64,000 nt of DNA from Diospyros lotus (Eukaryota; Streptophyta; Magnoliopsida; Ericales; Ebenaceae), in contig NC_068344.1 in NCBI RefSeq assembly GCF_014633365.1, positions 6,771,327 through 6,835,326 of the forward strand. The letters run 5' to 3'. The notes under the pieces are model-generated. The model searched no databases and had not been told where the DNA came from. It was given only the letters and a program-made list of their open reading frames with translations. This document shows positions 46,281-59,070 of the stretch, piece after piece. The position numbers and the translations under genes were made by a program. Position 1 is the stretch's first letter, and each line of letters begins with the position of its first letter.

Positions 46281-47189
46281 GGCAGCTTCACTGCTTCAAG
46301 GTTTGGACCGTTTGATTATATAATATATATTATGTTAAATGATGAATTAATACATATATATATATATAATAGTTTTGAGCATATTGAATTTAATGTTATT
46401 GTTATAATAATGTAAAATTTGATAATTTTATATTAAATAATACATTTATAAAAATTAAAAATAAATTTACTATTGTATTTATAGAAGAGCCTCTTCACAG
46501 AGTTATTAATCAAATATGTTCACAACTCTTAATAAGTTGAGTTTTATTAATCTCAAATTTAGCTCGTTTATAAATTGGGCTTCAAAGTTAGGTTAAATTT
46601 TGATTCGTTTACTTTAATGAACAAACTCGAATAAGTTTTTATAGACCTATTAATAATAGAAAGATGAATTAAAAATAGAAAATAATAATCTCATAAAAAC
46701 ATAATTTATCATTTCTCTTTTGCCAAGTAAGGAAAAGAAGGTTACTCACTTTGTTAAAATTCTTCAATTTTGGTGGGATCAACATTTGATATGATTGTTA
46801 TTCCTATCATTGTCATTTATTTTAAGCAATTAAAATCCTATTTTGTTCTACCACGATGGTGGGGATATTTTAGCAAGAGTATGCCACCCTAAAGTCTCTC
46901 CAAACAAGCATACAGGCAATGAAATATTATCCCAAATGAAATATTAAGAAGCGGTGAATTAAGCTATACAAATTTTTACTAACTAAAATATTGCCAAAAG
47001 TAATGAATGTAAAGAGATGAAAGTCTAGAAAATTATACTAGATTTATAGTGATTTGGCAAACGCCACACGTTCACTAACTTTATTTCTCATTAAGGATTT
47101 TTTAAATTCTTTAACTGGAATGTTTTTTAAAGAGGCAAGCACTATTCTCTATGCATCTTGTGTTTTTTGAAAGAGGCTTGGAGTCAAAT
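46281..47189. other. AT-rich spacer with a TATAGTGATTTGGC motif
   Basis: A (TA)n run near 46350 and long AT-rich stretches. At 47043 GATTTATAGTGATTTGGCAAACG is a variant of the TATAGTGGTTCGGC motif found in several repeats of this window. No gene seen. Confidence 0.4.
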
Positions 47190-47885
47190 GGCACTAACCT
47201 TGGATGCCAATTAGAAGCCCATGATCAAAGCTTTATATTCTTCCTCATTATTCATGGCCTTAAAATTGAACCACATTGAGTAGTGATAGACCTATCCTTT
47301 TGGGCTTATTAAAATCACCTTTACTCTATTACATTGGGTGTTCAAAGCCTTTCCTACATACAACTTCCATTCTTTTTGCTCTTCGGAGATATTGAAAATC
47401 ACCCTTACTCTATTACATTGGGTGTTCAAAGCCTTTCCCACATACAACTTCCATATTTTTTTGGCTCTTTGGAGATATTGTCTTTTCTTCCTAACTCCAC
47501 ACCTAGAGGCTTGTATATAGAAAAAAGATACTTCTGGGTGACATCAATTAAATTTTATAATTGCCCAATCATCAATCACACGTCGACGTTGCAACGCAGC
47601 ACCAGCTAGTACTTGACAGCGTTGCCGACAACGATGCCGGTGCTCTGGCTCCCGAAGGTGATCATTGAAATACTTGGGCCTTTAACGTTGATTGAGGCCT
47701 AAATTGGATGTGAAATTCTCCCAACAATAGACTAATTGAGCAAGCAACCAGCCAAGTTCAATTTTTGCATGATCTTTTTGAAAGGGCCAATAGTCATCAC
47801 TATGATAATGTGTGCTGGGAAATAGTGTCATAACTCCCTTATGGCAATGACTAACACTAGCATTAACTTTCCAATATTATGTATT
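47190..47885 (-). pseudogene. Tat-type gypsy RNase H fragment, internally duplicated
   Basis: On the minus strand, from 47885 downward, IGKLMLVLVIAIREL and a diverged HTI...GRLVKW-like stretch correspond to the RT/RNase H connection. Then WKLYVGKALNTQ...VILISPKG and FKAMNNEEEYKALIMGF correspond to the Tat/Ogre RNase H (WKLYVDGSSN...GVILISP...ASNNEAEYEALIAGL type). The catalytic Asp after WKLYV is lost and several stops are present. The WKLYV...VI segment is present twice in tandem. Confidence 0.65.
47311..47479 (-). repeat. 84-bp tandem duplication within the RNase H remnant
   Basis: Two copies start at 47311 and 47395, each AAAATCACC.TTACTCTATTACATTGGGTG...GGAGATATTG with few differences. 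Confidence 0.85.
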
Positions 47886-50188
47886 GGGTCCTCGTATCCT
47901 TAAAGGTTCAACCCATATAATACATGTGATTTTGCTTTTGTACTTCTTCTTTTACTAGATGTCATGGAGAAGAAAAGATGTAGTCGAATGCAGTATGCTC
48001 AAATGTGTCACACGGATAGAGTCCGCAGTGCCCTATGAAGAGGTGCACAGGTGAATTGTATGGGTGGACCCTTCAGATGAGTGACACAAAAGGGTAGAGA
48101 GATAAGTTTTGTGGTTGGAATGGCTTACTTGAAGTCGATGGATCGACGAGTAATTATAGAGGTCGACCCTAACTAGGACACATGATTGGCATGTGACATG
48201 CAGATGCAATGAGGACATGACTCTCCTGCTATATCTAGTGGTCCCAGGGTTAGGCATCATAGAGAGATCTAGGTGAGAAACCCCCCTCCCCCAGGGAAGT
48301 CCTAGGAGGAAAAAGAGCCTTTATAGGCTGGCCTTATCACATTGAATCGACGAGAGGTGAGATCTTGGGGGGTCTTCGGGTAACCTAGATGGCACTAGAG
48401 ACTTGACTGGATGTTTACACGAATGCCTAAGAGGGTCATTCGCAGGTGCTCGCGAAGGAGGAGCATGTGGCACAATGTGCAATGTGGAGAGGCACATGGC
48501 ATAACAAGAGTATGTGGGAAGTATGGCTTGGCATGGGTCGTAGTTGGTCGGCTTGGGTGCCCATGGGTGCAAGGCGACTAGGTCGCGTGGCTGCAAGGCT
48601 TTGGGAAAATGGGCATGGATGGTTGGCCATGCGGGTGTGGTATACGGATGTGGTAAGCTAGCAAAAGGAAAAAGACTAGTACGACATACGAGAGGCTCCC
48701 ACATGCGATAGGCTAGGTTGCCCCCAGGCAAGCATGGAAAAGTGGTCGTGAGCGGCAGGCTGGCACCCGTGCAAAGGCTTTTTCCCCTTACGTGGCCAAG
48801 AAAAGGCCCACACAAGGCCATACCCCCCATATTTATAAGGGGGCCCTGCTTACTGCTTGTGCAACCTTCCCCCTTCATTTTTTATTAATTTTATTTTATT
48901 TTCATTCTTGCCTTAGCTTTTGATTTGGCCTTTTGAAGGGCACATTTTGGGCACGGATACCTATACGAAAATGAGCACGTCCCACGAGACTCTTCTTGGG
49001 GACTCCTTTAAGGGGATTGCCTTCCCGGTGACTAGGCTACAACAATGGCTCCCCATTCTTGTCTTCAACTGAAAGTCGAATGGAAGAGTACACAGAAATG
49101 CAAGGGGAGTTACCTCGGAGAAGTTAGAACTTGCTCTAGTTTTCTAGTTCGATTGCTTGAGATAGCATTGTGAAGACTTGTGTGGCGCCCCCGATCCCAA
49201 CTCTGGGGTGTCATTGTAACCCATGGTTACAACCATAACCACTGACTGAATTTTGAAGGTTAATTATGCCCTTACAGGTTAGAGCACCCTAGGTGGGATC
49301 CAAGTTTTGTCGTTTTCACTAACTAAGAACTTGAGCCCCAAGAGAAAATAGACAGCGAAGGAGGCTCGAATCTCAGTCGGGCTACATGCTTGAAATCTTA
49401 GAGGTGTTATAGAAGCATGATGAGATCATGGGAGCAAAGTTACATAAAATCTATTATTTTCCAACAAATAGTTAAAATCTCAATCCGTATGCTCTGTACT
49501 CATTCACCCCACACATACTTATTACAAACCATAAATATAATCGTATAACTCATGTCCTAAATGAAAAAATTAGCAAATATATGGAACCTCAACCATTGAA
49601 AGCTAGGCTGCTCAGAATAATATATCATCTTGGCCTAATACGACCCATTTTTTGCGTCCAATGGCAATGCATCCACCACCACCTCCTTTCTTTTGCTATG
49701 TCTCGAGCTATCTATAAGGTTAGTTATAGAGGAATGAGTTCTAAGACTCAGTAAAGATAATATGTAAAATAACAATTCATAACTCATGACAAACATAGAA
49801 TGAATCATTCATGTAGGCCCGTCCATCTTATCCATCCCGAACTCTTGGTAACCCCATATGATTTTTCCTAGGACCCTAACCCTAACACGAGCTATGTTCA
49901 ATCAAAAACCCATAGCCTCATACCTAGGCACTCCCTTGTCATCATATGCAAGTCATGACAATATAATTTGCACAAAAAACATATAAACCCTTACAGAAAT
50001 AGTGTCTACTGCCTTCCTCATAAGATTTCTCTAATCCGTTAAAATTACTAATGTCACACCTTGAAATTCATCTAACAAAAATTAAATATAATAAGACAAG
50101 AATATGTTACTAAAATTAACTTAAATCTAATTTTAGATATTTTGCACTTACCGTGCTGCTTAGACTCACATTGACAATTCCTTTCTTC

Positions 50189-50241
<53 letters not shown>

Positions 50242-50374
50242 ATCTCTTAAACTCTCTCTCGCTTTCAATCTCTCTATCTATAGGGGATTTGATTCAAAGT
50301 GGTATAATTATAGTAATCCCCACTCAAGTTTCATCATTCCCACCTAATCTTCTTTTTCCCACTTATTCATCTTT
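47886..50374. other. Non-coding repeat-like region, possible LTR promoter
   Basis: No convincing gene. A TATTTATAAGGGGG near 48830 followed by CTTCCCCCTTC resembles an LTR core promoter. TGTGGCGCCCCCGATCCC at 49181 and TGTCACACCTTGAAATTC at 50054 resemble LTR starts, but I cannot pair either with an end. A long (CT)n microsatellite lies at 50191-50236. Confidence 0.35.
50191..50236. repeat. (CT)n microsatellite
   Basis: About 22 uninterrupted CT dinucleotides. Confidence 0.9.
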
Positions 50375-51746
50375 GGGCTATTAGCATGAAAAATTCAAAC
50401 CTTTTAGCGTTTTTGCGATTTTATCCAAAAGTTTTAATTTTGGCAATAATGTCCCGATTTGATTAATTTGTTGCAATTTTATCCACAACCCAGATCTGAT
50501 TTGTCGGCATACAAGACCTGTTGATGTGGCATGCCACCTGACATTTTAAAACATTTTGAGTGGGCCCCACATGCGCATGTGTAAAAAAAGACTATTAGCA
50601 CAAAAAATCCAAACATTTTTGCATTTTTGCAATTTTATCCAAAAGTTTCAATTTTGGCAATAATATCTAGATTTGATCAATCGGTTGTAATTTTATACAT
50701 GATTCGGATCTAATTCATCGGCGTTCAAGAATCGTTAACGTGGCATGCCACTTGGCATTTTAAAACACTTTGAGTGAGCCCCATATGTACATGTGTAAAA
50801 AAATAAAAAACTAAAATAATGTTAAATATATGTTATATATAAATATATATATGTGTGTGTTATAAATATATTAACAAAGGAAGGAAGACGGAGGACGGGG
50901 ACAGTGATGATGGAGAACGACGACAGGCGACGATGCTGGGTTGGAGGTGGCGACTAATTTAAAAGATGGAAGTAGCGATGGAGATCGATTTGGAAGAAGG
51001 CCGAATCTAGAAGCTTGATGGTTGATTGTTGACATCGATGGGGTCGGTTTAAGCGACTAACGACCAAGGCGACACAGCCGGCAAAGAAGTCATCGACTGA
51101 CAAGAGCAGAGGGTTGTCGGTTGCTGCCGCTATGAGCAAGAGCAAGCCCAGATCGATCGTTGCCTCCAGCTACTAGATTTGTCATTGCTATTGTCGTTTA
51201 CCGTTGTAGCTGTCGCCGTCCTCGTTCATCACCGTTCTCTACTTGCTTCCTTCTCTTTGTGCATATATATATATGTTAAATATATATATATATATTTAAT
51301 ATCATTTTATTTTTTATTTTCTACACATACATGTGGGGCCCACTCAAAATATTTTAAAATGCCAGGTGGCATGCCATGTCAGCGGGTTGTGGATGCCTCT
51401 AGAATCGGATCCAGGTTGTGGTTAAAATTGCAATCAATTGATCAAATTGAAACTTTATTTCCAAAATTAAAACTTTTGGATAAAATCGCAAAAATGCAAA
51501 ATGGTTTGGATTTTTCATGCTTATAGGCCTATTTTTTTACACATGTGCATGTAGGGTCCATTCAAAATATTTTAAAATGCCAGGTGGTATGCCACGTCAG
51601 CGGGTCTTGGATGCTGACAAATAAGATCCGGGTCGTGGATAAAATTATAACCAATTAATCAAATCGGGACATTATTGCCAAAATTGAAACTTTTGTATAA
51701 AATCGCAAAAACATGAAAAGATTTGAATTTTTCGCACTAATAGACC
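50375..51746. mobile_element. Non-autonomous MULE / foldback element with doubled long TIRs
   Basis: The ends GGGCTATTAG and CTAATAGACC are inverted and flanked by a perfect 9-bp duplication TTCATCTTT (50366-50374 and 51747-51755), the size made by Mutator-like transposases. Each arm is about 430 bp and made of two tandem units of about 214 bp (the second starts near 50590). Units contain ATTTTATCCAAAAGTTT, GGCATGCCAC and TGGGCCCCACATG blocks. The roughly 480-bp core (50810-51290) is GC-richer and has no clear ORF. It lacks transposase, so it depends on a partner. Confidence 0.88.
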
Positions 51747-51931
51747 TTCATCTTTTAGTTAATTATTCTGCCCACTAGTCTTATTTCCCTCCACCCAACC
51801 CTAGTAGAAGACAACCCCACCTTTCTTGCGGCGTGCCTACTTGCCCCATGTCGCACCGCACGTCGAGTCTGCACCCGTACCCCGTAGGCCCCCACGCACG
51901 CATGGCTGCACATCCAAAATTAATTTTTTTT

Positions 51932-52856
51932 AGTTGTCTCTCCCAGGCCTCAAACCCAATGCCTTCTCGTTCCCTCATGCGTGCGTGACCGCCTAACCTG
52001 GAAACCTCCTCATTAGTATATGTGCACCAATTAATTATATATTGATTCCAACTCCTTTCACTAGAAATAAATTCCAACATTTCCCCCCCCAAGTTTCAAT
52101 CCCGTAACCCCAAGCTAAAGGCTCCCTCATTTACATATTTGCAAAGATTAATTTTTATACTAAACAAACTCCCATAAAATTATCAATAAATTATAAAGAA
52201 ATTACTTCAAATATAAAAATTAATTATTATTATTTTTTCCTAAATATCGAGATGTTACAACTTGCCTCAGGACTATTCGTAGGTTGCTTAGACGCTTTTG
52301 GCATGCCCATGCATATGCTTGTGCATTCATTACATGCATAAAATGTAAGTAAGATGACAAGATAGTAAAGAGTGTAAAATACAAAGTGAGGTAGTGGTAC
52401 CTAGTCGATTGTAAGTTCAATATGTCTTCATGAGGCTTGTCAACCAAAGACATCAGAGTAAAAGACATAAACACAGTACTAAACAGTGCCTTACCTCAGG
52501 TTGTGGCATGGATGTTCGTATATGGCGCAATCGCCTCTGGTGGCACGCTTACCATTCATAGAAACTTTGGCTCCCCAATTACAAGGATGAAAATGGAGCT
52601 GATTGTTTTAAAGCATGAGAGTGCCATGCACACAGGTGGATGAGAGAGGTTCCTACATCAAGGTAGTATTTGAAAGAATAAATGATGATAAATACTTTTA
52701 TGTCTAGCGTATCTCTTAAATCAAGGTGTGTCAACTTCGTAAGTCGTGTAGGCGAGCTTTCGAGAATCATGATCATTCCTTGAGCTACGAGTGGGTGAGG
52801 GCACAAATGGAACTCCAGTGCTTTTGATAGATTATTCAAGAGATAGGTGAATTAGG
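51932..52856. repeat. Direct repeat copy A (925 bp)
   Basis: Runs from AGTTGTCTCTCC to GTGAATTAGG and matches 54560-55511 along its length with scattered differences. It includes a minus-strand LTR start (TGTAACATCTCG reading left from 52259) and about 600 bp of flanking sequence to its right. No coding capacity recognised. Confidence 0.85.
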
Positions 52857-54559
52857 CGGCTAAGGCAGCAATCGAGCTGCTGTTGCAGCTGCTGGGCGAC
52901 GCGATGGCAACACGCAGGAGCTGCGAGCAGCGTGCTGGACGGCCGGACGAGTGTGGTGGCGAGGTCGACGGAGGTCGTTGGAGGGCCAACGTAGGCGAGC
53001 AGCAACTGCTGACCCTGTTGTGCATGTTGGAGTAGCAGCCAGCAGCCAGTGGCCATGGCTGGCCGCGATGAAAGCTAGTCGCACGGGAAGCCAGCGCGGA
53101 GGCTCACGTTGGGGGCGGTATGGTGGCGATTGGCAAGGCCGGGGGAGGCCCGCGAGAGCAGACGCGACCAGCTTGGGTGGCAGCAAGGCCGGTGGCCGAA
53201 GTGCCCTGTTCATGCGCGGGTGCTGTGCGAAGAAGAAGAAACAGATGAGGGAGATGATGAATAGTAAAAGAGGAAAAAGAAAAGAAAAAAAGAAAAGAGA
53301 AGAAAAGAAAAAAAAAAGAAAGAAAAGGAAAGAAAATATAGAAAATCCCAGAAAAAATTTGAAAAATAGGATTTGGATATTTATTAATATTTCGGATATT
53401 TTGGGCGAGAAAATGGTTTCGGCGCACGTTTTGATATCAGGGCACGCATACTGAGGAAGCTTGAAAGGCAAAGTTAAGGTAAGTAAAATTTCTTAAAAAA
53501 ATTCATAAATTTAGGAATATTATTTTATGAATTGTTACAGTGAACTATTTAGTTTGGATTTATCGAGGAAAAATAGGAAGAAATAGAGAAAAATAAAGGA
53601 AACGTAAGAAATTATGAAAAAATAAGTTTTAATATTTATTTAAATAAATATAGTGATTAGAATGCTTTAAGGCTAAAGTTGAAGTGACTTGTGCAAATTT
53701 TGAGGTTGGCACGCAAGTCGAGGCGATGCACAAATTTTGAGGCAGGGCACGAATATTAAGATAAGTGGTACTTCCTAACTAGATTTAGTTTTATGAAAAA
53801 TACTTGGTGATTTATGTTTAACAAACTCAATCCTCAGAATTTTTTTCATCATATTGACATGCCCTGATATGTATCCATCACGTAGACTGCATAAATGACA
53901 TGACTATGAAATGCATATGTACACATTGAAATTATTGATCACATGCATGTTGTCCGTTGGGAGTACGAACTGGCGCCGCTACTTTACTAAGGGTGCACCC
54001 ATATACCCCGGCTTCGAAAGAGGTGGCCGCAAAAATGGGAGTAGCAGGAAGGGCACAGTTGACCCCTACGATGAAGTAAGACATTGCATGCATACATGAT
54101 AAAATATTTTGTGCCCTTATTTAGATGATTCATCATCTAACTTGGGCTTTGCCCTTGGAATATTCAAACGTTCCAGATGAAGATTGTAACAGATACAAGG
54201 ATGAATGAGGCATGAAATGGCACCTAGCATAGTGCATGAAGAATGAAATGTATGTTATGTAGCCCATGTATTTAAGTTCTGCTACTTTGAATTCTGAAAG
54301 TTTTGAGAAATGATGATGTATAAGCTCATTTATGGTCAATGAGGATGTAAGAATTGATTTATGATTAATGTTAAGATATCAGGTTCGATTCTTGCTTTCG
54401 CATTTGATGTGTATAATGATTTTCTTTCGAGAAAAATGATTGGAAATTTTGGGACGGATTCGAGGAATGATGTGATTTAACTTTAGTGTTTGAAAGAAAA
54501 ATTTTATTGTCCCGGAATTGTCCCAAGTTATAACGCGCTCAAGAAAGCAGGGCATTACA
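52857..54559 (+). mobile_element. 5'-truncated chromovirus LTR between the two direct repeats
   Basis: It ends GGGCATTACA. It shares TCATCTAACTTGGG...CCTTGGAATA and ACGTTCCAG blocks with the 2.66-kb LTR (near 18330) and has one GGGAGTAC unit (near 53960). The left part is GC-rich, then turns into a purine tract (53269-53330). No TG start is seen at its left border, so the LTR is cut at 52857. The next five bases after its end, AGTTG, equal the first five bases of copy A. Confidence 0.65.
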
Positions 54560-55511
54560 AGTTGTCTCTCCAGAGCCTCGAACCCGATGCCTCCTCGTTC
54601 CCTCACACGCGCGTGACTACTTGACTTGCAAGCCTCATCATTAGTATATGTGTACCAATTAATTATATACTGATTCCAGCTCTTTTCGTTGGAAATAAAT
54701 TCCAACATTTTCCTTCCAAGTTTCAATCCCACAACCTGTCAGCTCCTTCGCGCACACATAACCACCATGCTTAAAGCTCCCTCATTTACATATTTGCAAG
54801 GATTAATTTTTATACTAAACCAACTCCCATAAAATTATCAATAAATTATAAATAAATTATTTCAAATGCAAAAAATAATTATTATTATTATTTTCTAAAT
54901 ATCGGGATGTTACAAATTGCCTCAGGACTATTCATAGGTCACTTAGACGCTTTTGGCATGCCCATGCATATGCTTGTGCATTCATTACATGCATAAAGTG
55001 TAAGTAAGATGACAAGATAGTAAAGAGTGTAAAATACAAAGCGAGGTAGTGGTACCTAGTCGATTGTAAGTTTAATATGTCTTCATAAGGCCTGTCAACC
55101 AAAGACATCAAAGTAAAACACATAAATGCAGTACTAAACAGTGCCTTACCTCAAGTTGTGGCATGGATGTTCGTATATGGCGCAATCGCCTTTGGTGGCG
55201 TGCTTACCATTCATAGAAATTTTGGCTCCCCAGTTGCAAGGATTAAAATGGAGCTAATTGTTTTAAAGCATGAGAGTGCCATGCACGCAGGTGGATGAGA
55301 AAGGTTCCTACATCAAGGTAGTATTTGAAAGAATAAATGATGATAAATACTTTTTTGTCTAGTGTATCTCTTAAATCAAGGTGTGTCAACTTTGTAAGTC
55401 GTGTAGGCGAGCTTTCGAGAATCATGATCATTCCTTGAGCTACGAGTGGGCGAGGGCACAAATGGAACTCCAGTGCTTTTGATATATTATTCAAGAGATG
55501 AGTGAATTAGG
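54560..55511. repeat. Direct repeat copy B (952 bp)
   Basis: Second copy of 51932-52856. Its minus-strand LTR start (TGTAACATCCCG) reads left from 54914. It carries a GGGTTCGAGGCTC box on the minus strand near 54585. Confidence 0.85.
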
Positions 55512-56160
55512 TGTTTTGACTATTTAAAAAAAAAAATTGAAAGATGATGTAGTAAAGTTATTTGATAAAAATATTTTTCTTGAACTAAAAATAGATGCAA
55601 CAACGAATAATATAAATGCAAGTATATATGCATCATGGACGATTTTCATAAAGATTATTTTGAGAAACTTTAATATACATAGAAATGTCAATATGAGGAT
55701 GTATGCATTTAAGAGAGAACAGACTGAAACACATAAAAACAATTATGAGCATTCAATAAATAAGTGCACATAGATAGACTTGAACATCTTTTTATATATG
55801 CAATGAAAACTAAAGTTTGAAGGATATTTGAGCATGCAATGAGAACCATTATAGAAATGATTAATGATGTTTGAGCTATTATCTAAATACATGGTATAGA
55901 ATAAAGTGTTTTCTGAAAACAAAATGAAAGATTGATTCAATCATATAATTTTTATGTAAAGGTATTGAGGAGCATTTTAAAAGAAAGAACTAGCAAAACA
56001 ACTATGAAGATGTAAAAGAGTATACGTTTTAAAATTATTCCAAGTAAGAAAACATTTGAATGACAGTTCAAAAGAGATGCTATGAGATGCAAATATGTGT
56101 GAAAACATTTGTATGGTAGATAAAGAATAATACTAAAAAAGAATAAAAAATAAGCAATAT
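55512..56160. other. AT-rich non-coding stretch
   Basis: No ORF or repeat I can name. Confidence 0.3.
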
Positions 56161-57970
56161 GAACAAAACAATTTTTAGAGTGGTTCGACTAAATTACCTA
56201 GTCTACTATCTTAACTCATCACTAAGGATTTGAAAACATCTATTAAAAATATTAATTTTTAGGGCTCAACTATAACCTCCACTTTTATGGGCTAAGTAGT
56301 AACCTTCATTTTTCACAAGCTAAGTAGGAACCTCCGCTTTTACAGGCTGAGCAGTAACCTATTACACTAGTCTTTTTCATTATAGGCTAAGCCACAACCA
56401 CTACTTTTTAAATGATCAGGTGTAACCTTTACAAGTTTCACAAAATATGTAAAATGATTTCTCAATAGAAAAATATATGATGATACATGATACCAAAAAT
56501 TCTCTTGAACAAAATAGAGTTTTAAAATATAAACTAGTATCTAGTTTAAGAATGTTTACATGAAAACCTTACCAGATAATTGGCTTTGAGTGAAGCAAGA
56601 TTGGACATGAAGAACTATCACTCAAGTAGTGAGCTTCGGCTTAATTAGATTTTGCTCGTTGTGCTAAGGATGAGATTTAGCTTGCAATGCTCCCACAACA
56701 ACTTTGGGCTTTTTCATTGATCGGCTATCTCAACCAACAGTGACCTCTTTATAACACTTGGCCTTTTATAGAAGCTTGAGACTTGAGGATTGGCATAAAA
56801 ACTTGCACGCATTCACAACTTTTTTTTATTTGACCAACAATGGTCAAATTCGTCAGAAACTATATGCATAATATAAGAATAAGCATTAAGCATACTTGCA
56901 TAAATATATTTTATCATTCTTTTATAAGAGAACACTGTTAGGTATCTTGGAATAAGCAAATAAATCTCTAACACTCAAAACACTCATCTTTTTGATCTCT
57001 GAGTAATGGCTATATTTTTCAAAAAACAGATGCCAATTACTTGACTAAGTCCTAGAGATACTCAACTAATATAACGCATACTTGATTGGACATTTCATAT
57101 AATTGATTATATATAAGCCTCATTCGAGTATGACCAAGTCATTACTCGATTGAGTCAAAAGCCACAAAGACTTTGTATTAAGCACTCAACTACTAGGCTA
57201 AGCTTACTCGACTAATAGAAGCATATACTCGAGTACAAATAAATGATACTCGATTAACCTTAGGCATTGAGACTTAGCCAGATTTCATCCAATCTTTACT
57301 CAATTAAAATATATAGATACTTGATTAACAAAAATATATCAGTTGATTGAGAGAAAGATATAGTTCGACTAAGGAGATGCTTGGAAATTTTGATTCCAAA
57401 AAGATACTCAATTAAAAAATACTTTGCTCAATTAATTTTAGAAATACAGAGAGTTTACATAAAATACTCGAGTAGAAAATTTTAATAGTCGATTGAAAAG
57501 AGATTTTGATAAAGCACATAATCGACTAATTTGAAAAGCACATAAAATATTATTCGACTAAAAATATGCTCAGATTTTATAACTATAGAGATACTCGATT
57601 TTTTCAAAAGTTTACTTGAGTGGAGAAAGACCCATACTCGATTATAGAAATATCATACTCGATTATATCTTTAACAAACATAACTTTATAAGAACATATT
57701 TGAGTAGGTTTTTATGATACTCGATTGAAATATACCAATACTCGATTAATAAGAAAAATAAACTGAGCAATACTCGATTGAGTGAAAAGCTATTTTTTGG
57801 ATTGAAGGCAAGTTTAGGAGCTTTAAAGATTGTTTGAATATTTTGTCTTTAGAAGTTTCAAAAATACATATACTTAGTTAGAACAAAAGGCTTTTATATT
57901 TAGTCGAACTTCAAAAATATTTTCTCAGACGTTTTACAACAAACTCGATCAATATAAAACCATATTTTGC
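56161..57970. repeat. Non-coding repeat with TAGAGTGGTTCG motif and ACTCGA word cluster
   Basis: It starts with TTTTTAGAGTGGTTCGAC (56172), then short tandem repeats of GGGCTAAGTAGTAACCTTC type (56255-56430). Between about 57060 and 57780 there are at least a dozen ACTCGATT, ACTCGAGT or ACTCGACT words. The order of parts parallels the insert at 10480-12626, with a different word in the cluster. Ends are not defined. Confidence 0.5.
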
Positions 57971-59070
57971 TGTTTTGAAGAATATAAGAGTATATGAGCC
58001 TAAAGTTCTCCAATTTAAGGAAAAATATTTTCATAAGGTTCAAACACTTTCATCATGCTTGATTTATACAAAATATATTTTGGCTTTTTGATATATATAT
58101 GAGCATGAAGTTTTTCAATAAATTTTTTTATATTAAATGTTTTGGAAATCATCAATAAACCAAAATTACTGAAATATATTTTTCAAGATTATTTTCTCTA
58201 TAACTCAAAATACAAATTTCTCAAAAGCTTTGTTATTGTCAAGGTTGTAATTCGAGCGTTGGGAGAGGTAAATGACTTACGTTACCTTTGAGTGAAGGAA
58301 AACAAGGGTAAGATAAGTTGATTCAATTTTGATATAGAATCCATGTTAGCCATTGCTAGAGTGGGCACCAGGCAACGTTTGAGTTTGTGAGCGTTTGGCC
58401 TAGGATTCCTTCAGTGTGTTGAGCCTGTTCACCATAGGGGATCTAAGTTAGCCACTCTGTCCTGGTTCACGAGCATCAAGCCTAGGAACACTAGATTGCC
58501 TTAAGGTGAGACATAAGTGAGACTAAGCTAAAGGGATGGACGCCTTGCATGTGTTTGTCATGGTAGGGATTATGCCCATGCTTTTTTGGCTCTTAGCTAG
58601 CTATTGGTCTAGAACCTAACCACCTCGTAGAATTCGTGATAGCCTCGACTACTCTAGGTTACCCTTACAGGGGCACAATGAAGAGCTCGTACTAGGGCCA
58701 TGGTAGTGAAGGGCATGTAGGCAGAGTGTCGCTTAGCTTGGCCTTAGGGTAACTCTTAGCAAGAAGGCATTCTCATGATTGCTTAGAGGTTGACCTAGGT
58801 GAGAGTTAACCAAGAAAATGAGAACTTTGCAGGTAGGCTGCCTAGCGTGGCGTGAGCTTGGTTCTTCACATGCTTTTTGTATGGTGTTGCCTTTCTTCAA
58901 AATAAGATAAGTAAGAACAACAAATAAGTATAAGCAATGGAAAGAAATAAGTGGTCATTAGAGACATATATGCCATAAAATTTCCAAAGAAAAAAAGAGA
59001 GATAAGAATATCAATGATAAGGAACATGTTATTGAGTGCGTAAGATACCATGCTATTTGTAACACTACCA
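57971..59070. other. Non-coding region without recognised features
   Basis: AT-rich up to about 58240, then a more GC-balanced block (58250-58870) with no ORF above about 60 codons. Probably degraded repeat sequence; no borders seen. Confidence 0.3.

Noticed and set aside
48321..48878. 185-codon minus-strand ORF
   Set aside because: Composition is repeat-like, there are no domain signatures or introns, and it sits next to an LTR-like promoter. It looks like a chance frame in GC-richer LTR sequence.
52860..53471. Overlapping 203-codon minus-strand and 167-codon plus-strand ORFs
   Set aside because: Low-complexity GC-rich leader plus purine tract of a truncated LTR; both frames open by composition and show no recognisable domain.
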